A stretch of 26,248 nucleotides of DNA, from contig NW_024468391.1 of NCBI RefSeq assembly GCF_002104995.1, positions 1 through 26,248 on the forward strand, written 5' to 3'. Of the stretch, positions 1 through 8,092 are shown one piece after another. How positions within the stretch are numbered: position 1 is the first letter of the stretch; each line of letters begins with the position of its first letter. A program made the position numbers and the translations under genes. The notes under the pieces are model-generated. The model was not told the origin of the DNA and did no database searches. It worked only from the letters and a program-made list of their open reading frames with translations. Source of the DNA: Linderina pennispora (Eukaryota; Kickxellomycota; Kickxellomycetes; Kickxellales; Kickxellaceae).

Positions 1-1
1 G

Positions 2-1574
2 CTCGGACAGTACATCGGCGGCGGGGCATTCGGCTCCGTCTACGTGGGCATCAACCTGGATACCAGCGAGCTAATGGCGGTCAAGGAGATCCGGTTCCCG
101 GCACAGCCGACCAAGCTATCAGGCGAGGGCAGCAAGATTGTGCGGGAAATGCAAGTTATGTCGATGCTGCAGCACCCAAACATTGTCACCTACTACGGTA
201 TTGAGGTGCACCGGGAAAAGGTCTATTTGTTCATGGAGCTGTGTACCCGCGGCAGCCTGGCCAAGCTGATCCAAGAGCAAGGGCGGGTTGACGAGGTCAC
301 CGCGAGGCTCTTTGTTGTGCAGATGCTGCGCGGTTTGCGCTACCTCCACGCGTCGGGCATCTGCCACCGTGACATCAAATGCGACAACACTCTCCTGGAT
401 GACTCGATGACCATCAAGTTGGTGGACTTTGGAGCCGCCAAGGTGCTCAACCGCCAGTCGTTGGCCATGCGCACGCGGCGTGGCCGTGACGGTGCTACAT
501 TGACCGGCACGCCAATGTACATGGCGCCGGAGGTCATCACCGGTCCGGCCGCCGAACGCCCGGAGCCCGGCGCCCTAGGTGCTCAGGACATTTGGTCATT
601 GGGCTGCTGTATAGTCGAAATGCTGACGGGCTCTGCACCCTGGGCCCACCTCGACAACGAATGGGCCATAATGTACCATGTGGTGGCCGATAGTCCACCG
701 TTACCTGACGCCAGCCTTGTGGGCAGCGATGGCTTGGATTTCCTGCAAAAGTGCTTCACCCGGGCACCCAGCAAGCGGCCAACCGCCGAGGAGCTGCTGA
801 AACACAAGTGGGTGTGGCGAGGCGCTGGTGCAGCTGGAGCAAGCTGAGTTGCGCGGCGTCCCGCCGAGCCGTCTGGCAACCTGATTATGACGTGCAGCTC
901 GACATGGACGCCATGACACCGGCCGAGCCGCGCAGCCGCGCCCCCGCCAGCTTCCTTGACTCGCCCAGCGCTCAGTCTGCCAGCTCTCTGGGCAGCATCC
1001 ACCATGTACCCAGCCCGCACGGCGCCTTCGGCTCGCCTTTACCTGGCCGTACGCCCGCAGCACCCAGTCGAGCGCCTGGCCCTACAACAAGGCCTTTGGC
1101 GGCCAGTTCCATGCCGAGTCGCCGGGCAGCCTGGGCGTCTACAATGCATTGGACGTCGAGGAGCCCGCAAATCAATGTGCCCAATGCCCAGACGCTTTTG
1201 AGCAAAGATGGGCTGCAGACTCTGTCCAGTGACGAGCAGCTGGATGTCGCCGAGCTCACCCGCAAGGCCATCTCAGCCCTATTGCGATTGCCTCTGGAGG
1301 GGTCCGATGTGTCGGGCGTGGCCGGGTGGCTCGGCCAGGATAACACGCCGCTGGCGCTCTTGGACGAGGACGAGGTCAAGGAGACTGTGGCTGCTACCAG
1401 CCAGATTGTCGTCAGACAGCGCGAGCTGCAGATCAGGAAGCAGCAGGAGATGCGTGGGGCTCTGGGAAAGCGGTCGAGGAGCCCGGTCGAGGAGCCGGCA
1501 TTCGTGCCGCTGAAGTCTGAGCCACCAGCCCTTACCCGCTGCCGCCAGAGGATGAAGAGGAAGGCGAAACATGA
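2..1574 (+). CDS. Ssk2/Wis4/MEKK4-type MAP kinase kinase kinase, C-terminal part (partial, frame-broken tail)
   Basis: Serine/threonine kinase domain that, in its family, phosphorylates the MAPKK of the Hog1/Sty1 osmotic-stress cascade in the cytoplasm. The open frame already runs at base 2, so the start lies outside the window. Visible motifs in order: glycine loop GGGAFGSV (about bases 14-37), VAIK-type lysine in AVKEI (about 77-91), HRDIKCDN (about 367-390), DFGAAK (about 424-441), GTPMYMAPEV activation segment (about 508-537), and DIWSLGCC in subdomain IX. The spacing and the IGGGAFGSVY/AVKEI wording fit the Ssk2/Wis4 group best. The kinase frame stops at 847, but sensible sequence continues in other frames (for example GEALVQLEQAELRGVPP, then DYDVQLDMDAMTPAE, then SDEQLDVAELTRKAI) to a likely TGA at 1572-1574. 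This gives a tail of roughly 240 residues, longer than usual. The tail needs about four or five single-base frame corrections. Alternative end: TAG at 1588-1590. The kinase call is secure; the tail structure is inferred. Confidence 0.88.
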
Positions 1575-1764
1575 ATGTTTTTTTTTGTAGCTTGCTGTAG
1601 TGAAAACAATAACTGTGTTAGCGAAGCCATCTTGGTCCGCCGCCCTAAAACGCCTTGCATTGATTCTATGGTACCCACAGGTTATCCCGGGACATGCCAT
1701 TTCTTTTATATGCAGGGCGCACATGCCACCATGTTGCGAGTTACCGAAAAGAAAAAAGTTTACA

Positions 1765-1771
1765 TATAAAA
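1765..1771 (+). promoter_or_regulatory. TATA-like box upstream of the 1838 gene
   Basis: TATAAAA about 70 bases before the ATG at 1838. A second TTTATACC lies only a few bases before that ATG, too close to act as its TATA box. This is a motif match only. Confidence 0.4.
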
Positions 1772-1837
1772 CCTCCAAGCCATTCCAACAGCAAGCCTTT
1801 TTCTTGTCTGGATTCGCCCTAAAAGCTTTTTTATACC

Positions 1838-3227
1838 ATGCCCAGACTCCGCTTCGTCCAGTATGCGCATTCGTGCACCGTCTGCCATGAGCGCTTTACT
1901 AACAAGAACACTCGCGATACCCACCGCCGCACCCACAACCGCACTCTCAAATCCACTGTTGTGCCAGGTGTCCAGCTCGAATTCGCCAAGCCCGATAGTG
2001 ACCATGCTACTTGCTTGTGCAAACGCACTATGACCATATCGGCCTTGCGTCCGCATGTCATGGAATGCAGTGTGTGTATTAGGGTTGCAGGCAAAGTGAT
2101 GAACCCCAGGAAGCACACAAAGGTAAGTGCTTGTTTTGCGGGTGTTAGGGAGGGAATTCCAAAGTGCCAAATATCCATTTTGCACATGTAGCCAACAATC
2201 AAGTGGATGGCTCCGCGTATCGAAAGTAGCTCGCCAGAGTACTTTATCCACCGATAGCTCCCCCGCGCCACCTCGTATTCTTACACGCCGCTTGTCCCAG
2301 ATGATTGTATCGAAAAACATATCCCCTTCGCCTTTGCGCCTCCGCAATCGCCGCATTTCCCGTGTGATGGCGTCCAGTTCGTCCGAGCCGCTCAGCATTC
2401 CGTGTCGCGTATCCCCGGACATCCTCTCCCCCGCCAAGGGGCCGGCGCCGGTTCTCCCGCGTGATTTCCAGCTCGCCCGAACCACCCGGATCGCCAGAAA
2501 ACCCGCCATCTGCAGTCCTGAGCGAATCGTCTGGTCGACAGCTGGTAAAATACATGGAACCCTGGTGGCAAAAGGATATCGGGTGGGCGGACGAGCCTGA
2601 GGAGCGCTGGATCAGCACATTACAGAGACTTGTTGATCTCTCCTACACCCAAGCACATCTACATGCATGGAATGTACCGGACCTACCCGTGGATGCGTTT
2701 TGCCGCTTTGGCATGCATTTCTACATGTTCTTGCTTGATGCCAGTGAAAAGCACTCGGACACCTACGACATCCCCGACGATCTAATTGACGCCTGCATGG
2801 TATTGCGAAATGTCCTGGAAACTGACTTGGATAGTGCATTTATGGCTGGCCGCGCCTGGGAGACATTCTGCGATCTCAATATCGCCTTGTGGATGTGCTG
2901 GTTCTGTCCCAAGACCACTGACGGTGTGCTTGCGAATGTTGTCGTCGGATATCTATACAAGGCATTGCAGACGGGGGTGAAACTGGAAACGTGTGTAATG
3001 TGGATTGCGACATGGGCTAGGATTGCGGTGTTTTTGGTTTACAGAGAGAGGCCCGTGAGTGCTGCGAGAGGGAGAAAGAGATGATCATGGCCCTGTTCCA
3101 GTTTTATGTCCGTGAATGCATGCCTACGCCGTATGGCGCCCTGTTCCAGGCGTACGAGCAGAACCTTAAAAAAGTAGCTCAGTATTTTCAATGGGAAAAG
3201 TATGCTTTCGTATTGGTTTTGAAGTGA
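1838..3227 (+). CDS. Unrecognised protein with an N-terminal C2H2 zinc finger and helical C-terminal half; at least two introns and a probable frame break
   Basis: I do not recognise the family. From the ATG at 1838 the first exon encodes a classical finger (C-x2-C-x12-H-x3-H; CTVCHERF...HRRTH, residues about 13-33) and a second Cys/His cluster (CLCKRTM...HVMECSVC). A GTAAGT donor at 2123 pairs with a TAG acceptor at 2189-2191 (69 bases). Directly spliced, that frame stops at 2255-2257. Better coding sense continues in another frame through a Ser/Pro/Arg-rich linker (2258-2455), then shifts near 2455 into a helical region with many aromatic residues (ERWISTLQRLVDL, CRFGMHFYMFLLDASE, FCDLNIALWMCWFCP). 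A second intron, 2995-3044 (GTAATG to TTTACAG, 50 bases), joins in frame to a last exon ending at TGA 3225-3227. The model is one gene with an indel error in the linker. The alternative is two genes: a 116-residue finger protein ending at 2257 and a separate downstream protein. The second splice is well supported by frame continuity. Confidence 0.5.
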
Positions 3228-3870
3228 TGCAGGCGTAACATGTATTCTATCCCTATACTCTAGCCCACTGTACTGACAGTCCGCTGAAGAGCACTCGTTT
3301 ACACACTACCTGTACCTAATCCTACCATGCTTCTGATATCAGTGGATCATTGCAGCTTCTGTGAACGAGCACATGTTAGCTAGCCCACTCCACGAGATCC
3401 ACATGCAAATCACAACACCAGTTGTATTTTTAGTATTTAAGGTGCCAAGCTAGCCAACATGCATGGGCTGAGTTTTAAAATAGCGCTGGAATCCTCGGCT
3501 CAATCACCACCCTGCTAGTCTGTGCTTGGCGCATACACTTCAGAAGACCCCTCGGTTTCATGAATGCAAGCCATATTGATAATCCTAACTTTAATGGCAA
3601 TAGAATAGTCGGCAAAAAGGACCTAGTGTCTTTGCAGCTACTGCATTGGCATGCGTCATAGGTAGCACCGATATCCATCATGCATGCCTTGGCACAGCCG
3701 GCAATCGCAGGTAGAATCGCCCTGGAAATTGAATGGTCGTGTCGGTATAAAAGGCGAGCTGGTTTCTACATCTGCCATATAAATACTCATCATCACCAAC
3801 TTCTGCATACACCTGCACCCTCAACAAGTCTCTGCATTAAAACCCCTCCACCCAATTCCAGCCAACTACC
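3228..3870. other. Intergenic region and promoter of the RNase T2 gene
   Basis: No convincing reading frame on either strand. It holds AT-rich stretches and, near its right end, TATA-like boxes that probably serve the downstream secreted RNase. Confidence 0.5.
3746..3752 (+). promoter_or_regulatory. TATA box of RNase T2 gene
   Basis: TATAAAA inside GGTATAAAAGGCG, 119 bases before the ATG at 3871. A second, weaker ATATAAATA follows at 3777-3785. Either could set the transcription start for a short 5' leader. Confidence 0.5.
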
Positions 3871-4000
3871 ATGCGCTTCGCCTCCATTACCTTCATTGCC
3901 TGCGCCGTCCTCATCGCCTCGCCCGATATTGCCATGGGCGCCCCTACTGGCACCAAGGGATCGGCTGTTGGTTCCAAGGGAACAACAGGCAAGGCCAAGT

Positions 4001-4040
<40 letters not shown>

Positions 4041-4803
4041 AGCCAAGTCCAAGTCCAAGTCGGCCACCTCAACCAGCGCTGCACCTACCTCAGCCAACCT
4101 GACGCACGACAAGTGCCCAACCGGCGTCCTCTTCGTGCTTCACACAGACCAAGACTACCGATCACTGCTGCTTCGAGGAGAACGGCCAGTACGTCCTGTC
4201 GCAGCAATGGACCAAGGGGCTGGGCACCGATGATTACTTCACCATGCACGGTCTGTGGCCAAACACCTGTGCGGGTAAATTGACCCCTTCTGCCGGATGC
4301 GATAGTTCACGGGTGTACAAGAAAGTGGAGGCGCTGATCAAGCCGCTGAAGCCTGCGCTGGTGACTGATATGACAAAGTACTGGCCGTCGAAGGGCAAGC
4401 CCAATGATGACTTCTGGGGCCATGAGTGGTCGAAGCACGGTACCTGTGTGAGTACCCTGCGCCCGCAGTGCTACAAGTCGTACACCAAGGACCAGGACAT
4501 CGTCGACTACTTCACCAATGCCATGAACCTGCACAAGAAGTACGACTATGCTGCTGCCCTGAAGAAGCACAGCATTGTGCCGGACAACACGAACCTTGTC
4601 AGGCTGCCGACTTCAAGAAGGCTATCAACACTGAGCATGGCGTCAACGTCGTGCTCAAGTGCAAGACTAACCCTGCCACCAAGGTCAGCGAGCTCAACGA
4701 GGTCTGGACCTACTTCAGTGTCCAGGACCTGAACACTTACATTGCGACTCAGCCGGGTAGCAGCGACACATGCCCCACGCAATTCCTGTACTTTAAGAAG
4801 TAG
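3871..4803 (+). CDS. Secreted ribonuclease T2, with two compensating frame breaks
   Basis: Extracellular or vacuolar acid endoribonuclease that cleaves RNA through 2',3'-cyclic phosphates. A hydrophobic signal peptide (residues about 1-23) is followed by an Ala/Pro repeat and a Lys/Ser-rich linker, then the T2 domain. Both conserved active-site blocks are present: CAS I as FTMHGLWPNTC (about 4234-4266) and CAS II as FWGHEWSKHGTC (about 4414-4446), with the expected catalytic His, Glu and Lys. The conserved Cys pair before CAS I (DHCCFEENG) is also there. The start frame runs off near 4131, where one extra T in CTCTTCG would explain the shift. The second frame runs off near 4597, where one base seems missing before the stretch reading QAADFKKAINTEHG. 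Correcting both gives about 310 residues ending at TAG 4801-4803, a normal length. Neither break fits an intron, because the coding sense is continuous. Sequence error is likelier than a pseudogene, since both catalytic blocks are intact. Confidence 0.9.
4003..4038 (+). repeat. (GCTCCT)6 microsatellite encoding an Ala-Pro repeat
   Basis: Six perfect hexanucleotide units inside the RNase T2 gene, coding for an Ala-Pro linker between the signal peptide and the catalytic domain. The unit number is likely to vary between strains. Confidence 0.95.
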
Positions 4804-4858
4804 TTGTATACATTCATTTTAATTGAAAACCGTGAAACATCTTGTGACAGGGTGATTG

Positions 4859-4864
4859 AATAAA
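4859..4864 (+). terminator. Candidate polyadenylation signal of RNase T2
   Basis: AATAAA 56 bases after the stop codon at 4801-4803. Motif and position fit; there is no transcript evidence. Confidence 0.45.
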
Positions 4865-5280
4865 CTCGTTCAATTATGCACATTGGAATTATACATTAAT
4901 ACCACTTCCAACTGGATACAGATGGCCATCTTCATTATGAAAGTTAATGGACATCGTGCCTACTATGTGCGATAAACACGTTGAGCATGGCGAATCATGA
5001 TTAGATACCCTTAACAGTATCAGAAGCCCATAACTTGATTTGCCTAGGTATTCTAATATCATAGAAATGTAGATTTAACTCTAACTCTTCATCAATGAGT
5101 CAGGTGTCGTTGTAATATTACTATAGTGCCAAACTTCGGGAATAACTAGCAAGAGTTTTAAACCTATAGTACGTTCTGAACGCTATTATCTATAGTTCAC
5201 ATACCCTGAATGGCTTTGAGGTGCAAGGCAGGATGTTCATAAAAAAAAAAAAAGTAGGGTTCTAACAGGGTTGATATTTA
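4865..5280. other. AT-rich intergenic sequence without a visible gene
   Basis: Base composition is much more AT-rich than the flanking genes, with no frame of coding character on either strand. A run of 13 A lies at 5241-5253. I see no terminal repeats or other mobile-element boundary. Confidence 0.5.
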
Positions 5281-5764
5281 TATTTATTGTGTCTATATGA
5301 CATTAAGTATGCAGGATTCATTGAGCAATTTACTTTTACATCGATTGAACTTGCTGCGATTGAATCTGAACATATAGGGGCGTTTCTTCTTGGGGTGGTG
5401 TATATCAACATCATGTTTTATTTCGTACCCAGAAACAAGGTATGACAGCAAAGGTCAATGCTGCCCTTTTTGTAAGCCCGCAGAGAAAGCTGCAGAAACA
5501 GAGGAAATAAGACCAGATGGCCAAGAAATAAGATGAATAGTGCGTGCAAAGACTATCCTCCAGCAACTTGAAGAAAAATATGCTATGCATCAGGCTGAAA
5601 TTGACCGCGTCAAGAATTAACTGATACTAGATGGGCCAAATCTAGACAAGATAAATGAAATGCCTCTAGACAGCCCATTTTAGAGAGGCAATTTTCCAGA
5701 GTATATTACAGATCCCACCGTTTTCAAGAGGATTCAGAATCGTAAACTATATCACTTGCTCCTT
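5281..5764 (+). pseudogene. Decayed coding relic in the AT-rich desert, family unknown
   Basis: Read from about 5281 this stretch gives protein-like sequence in one frame (FIEQFTFTSIELAAIESEHI), then after one shift near 5385 in another (RYDSKGQCCPFCKPAEKAAE, then KTILQQLEEKYAMHQAEIDR, then NLDKINEMPLDSPF, then FPEYITDPTVFKRIQNRK). The second frame is interrupted only by TGA at 5534, TAA at 5618 and TAG at 5681, and ends at TAA 5765. The content suggests a Cys-x2-Cys zinc-binding turn followed by a charged coiled coil. All three stops can be made from Arg or Gln codons (CGA, CAA, CAG) by a single C-to-T change. No promoter, start codon or mobile-element ends are visible. I infer a dead gene or transposon fragment and cannot name the parent family. 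Confidence 0.45.
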
Positions 5765-6405
5765 TAATGAGAAAGCAGTTGTAAGAAATAAATCATGAAT
5801 AGCCTGCTCATTCAATACACACATGCTTATTTCGCATGCACCATTTCCAAATTAGCGCTATCTATTAGTTTATAGCTGAGGATGCACAAAAATAGCTGTG
5901 TAGGTTTAGTGAGCACAAGAATGTAACGTATCTGGCTCGGTTCACAGGCACTATCTCGTTGTCATTCGCTATTTTCCTGCCAAGAGTTTTCTAGCTACCG
6001 AAATGGATCTTCGGAAACCTGGTCATATGTTGGCTCTCGCTCTTGGCCATGCCCGCACGCTCCGTGTTTTGCATGCATATTCCGTTGCATATTCTAATTG
6101 TGTGATTACCGCAACCTCCTTGTACACAGTAGATCTACTCCCATTCAGCTGTGGTTGCAGAAGAAAACACTCGATGATCCACGCCATTCATACGAGAATG
6201 ATTTAGCTTCCTTTCGGTCTACCAGTCCCCTCGTCCTACCAACTACATGCTCATCACACACGCCCTCACTTGCCGACACATACATAAGCCAGGCTAGTGC
6301 ACGGAATGGATGGCCTGGCAAGGGGTTCCTGCTCTTTTTTATACCGCGCTAACTTGTACCGTTTAATACTGACATTTTCTAATTGCTCTTTTTCGTTTGA
6401 CAACC
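5765..6405. other. Intergenic region and promoter of first GDSL hydrolase
   Basis: No convincing gene. Short open frames at 6003-6352 lack recognisable domains and overlap each other, so they are probably chance. A TTTTTATACC element near 6335-6344 lies about 65 bases before the ATG at 6406 and may be the TATA box. Confidence 0.45.
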
Positions 6406-7524
6406 ATGCTCAAGGTCAACTTCATCTTCGCTGCAATTGCTAGCTCGCTTGTTGCTGCAGCACCAGTGTCTGTCCAGAATAACCTAATTATTTTCGGCAA
6501 CTCGCTGTCCGATAATGGCAATGTGGCAGCATTGACCGGCTCCCCGGGCTACTGGGAAGGACGGGCATCGAATTCGTACGTGTGGAACGAATACACCACC
6601 AAGCTCCTGGGCATGAACCTCGAGAACCACGCGTACGGCGGCGCCACCTCAAACAACGACCTGTCACCGGCAACTTCTGGCAACATAACCATCCCCAGCT
6701 TCCACGACCAGGTCACTACGTGGCTCAAGGATCCTGCCCATCTGTCGCAGCACAGTCTGCAGAACGACGTGGTGGCGGTGGAAATCGGTGGCAACGATAT
6801 CTTCCATAACGTGCCAAATATCTTGAATGGCAGCATCACGCTGAATGATTTTGCGACGGCTTTGGGTAAAAACATCGCAGATGACGTTAATGCTCTCGTC
6901 AAGGCTGGGTATAAGAACATTTATGTGTGGAACTTGCCGGCGGTGGACAAGATTCCGTACATTACATCGATAGGGATGGGCTCGCTGGTGAAGCCGCTGG
7001 TTGATGAGATCAACAATCGGATTGATGTTGCACTGCAGCCGGCAGTAGCTCTCGGTGTGCATAAGCTCAACCTCATGGATCTGATGAACCGGGCCTTGGA
7101 ACCACAGGTCCTTGCAGCTATGGGAATATCTGATTCGACACACGCATGCTATAACAAGGATAGCGCCGGCGCAGTCACTATCTGCCAGGACCCCGACAAC
7201 CACTTCTTCTATGACGGAATCCACCCAGCATCCCGCATGCAGTATCTGTGGGGTATTGCTGCGTCAATTCTGATTCGTGATCCTGGACACAAGTTCAGCG
7301 CCGAGGAGATTTTGGGGCTCATCAGGACTTTTGACATTGCAAACAGCAACAACAAGAACAACCTGATTGTTGACGGAGTTACTGGACCGGAGAGCAGCGC
7401 GATTCCCTCGGGTTCGACTACGCCGACTGGCTCTGCCATGCCGACTGCTGCTCCTACCGACACTGTTTACCCGACTGCTGCTCCCACCAGCACTGCACCG
7501 CCCAAGTGCATCAAGAAGCACTAG
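6406..7524 (+). CDS. Secreted GDSL/SGNH-family lipase/esterase, copy 1
   Basis: Probable extracellular ester hydrolase of the GDSL (SGNH) superfamily, 372 residues. I chose the ATG at 6406 because it aligns exactly with the start of the neighbouring copy; a TTG nine bases upstream is only an in-frame extension. Domain order: signal peptide (about 1-20, ending in an Ala-rich motif), block I as FGNSLSD (nucleophile Ser; GNSL replaces the usual GDSL), block II Gly in AYGGATSNN, block III as EIGGNDIF (oxyanion Asn), and block V as DGIHP (catalytic Asp and His). The C-terminus is a Ser/Thr/Pro-rich tail with PTAAPT-type repeats, ending in PPKCIKKH, probably O-glycosylated. No frame break. It aligns without gaps to the copy 1687 bases downstream. 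Substrate cannot be told from sequence. Confidence 0.93.
   Translation: MLKVNFIFAAIASSLVAAAPVSVQNNLIIFGNSLSDNGNVAALTGSPGYWEGRASNSYVWNEYTTKLLGMNLENHAYGGATSNNDLSPATSGNITIPSFHDQVTTWLKDPAHLSQHSLQNDVVAVEIGGNDIFHNVPNILNGSITLNDFATALGKNIADDVNALVKAGYKNIYVWNLPAVDKIPYITSIGMGSLVKPLVDEINNRIDVALQPAVALGVHKLNLMDLMNRALEPQVLAAMGISDSTHACYNKDSAGAVTICQDPDNHFFYDGIHPASRMQYLWGIAASILIRDPGHKFSAEEILGLIRTFDIANSNNKNNLIVDGVTGPESSAIPSGSTTPTGSAMPTAAPTDTVYPTAAPTSTAPPKCIKKH
7105..7324 (+). repeat. 220-base perfect direct repeat, copy A
   Basis: Identical base for base to 8792-9011 (offset 1687), including all synonymous sites. It covers catalytic block V of GDSL copy 1. Confidence 0.97.
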
Positions 7525-8092
7525 AGACATGCTGTTGACAGTACTTTTGGTTATTTACTTTGCAAATCAAGTGAGGCCATGGTATCGGTTTCATAAATAT
7601 GTGGCAGTTTTAATAGCAGTGAGGTAGATATATCGGTTAATGTCTATATACCATGATAGTTCTAAAGATGACTACGTTTGGTACGCACAGACTTTGCTCA
7701 AGTCTTCCTCGTTAAGGCATTATTTTGATTTACAGCTTGAAATGACTAAAATAAGGGAGCGGGCAAGGTGCGATGTTTTTAATGGTGGCAAATGGTGGCA
7801 GATGGCGGTTCGTTTTGTGGATCGGCATGTGTTGCTGCAGCGATGGGGAAATCCAGATTGGCATTTCTCGCAAAGCAGACCAGTCAGCCATTGCAAATGA
7901 GTGGATGCCGCTATCTCGCCTCCCGAGACCAGTGCCAGTCTGCATGGTCCGGAAAGACGAACCGCGGCATAGCTCAATCCCGTCCTGTTATAAGCATGGG
8001 ACATTAGCCGGTTTCGCATCTCTGGCAAACAATTCCCTGTTCTTACATACAACGCTGCCTGATACCTTCCTTCAACCCTCCGTATTCGTAAA
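7525..8092. other. Spacer between the two GDSL genes with promoter of copy 2
   Basis: No credible gene on either strand; longer frames here are extensions of antisense shadows of copy 2. TTATAAG at 7988-7994, about 100 bases before the ATG at 8093, is a candidate TATA box. Confidence 0.5.

Noticed and set aside
972-1778. Minus-strand open frame of 268 codons
   Set aside because: No recognisable domain; it lies opposite the kinase tail, where the plus strand reads better.
1760-2509. Minus-strand open frame of 249 codons
   Set aside because: It runs opposite the C2H2 finger exon, carries no domain, and the plus strand has a finger, a TATA-like box and consensus splice sites.
4121-4135. Programmed frameshift in RNase T2
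   Set aside because: No slippery heptamer or pseudoknot is evident, and many unrelated genes here have similar breaks, so an indel error is simpler.
5241-5253. Run of 13 A as a possible retroelement poly(A) tail
   Set aside because: No target-site duplication, no element body upstream, and it lies before rather than after the relic.
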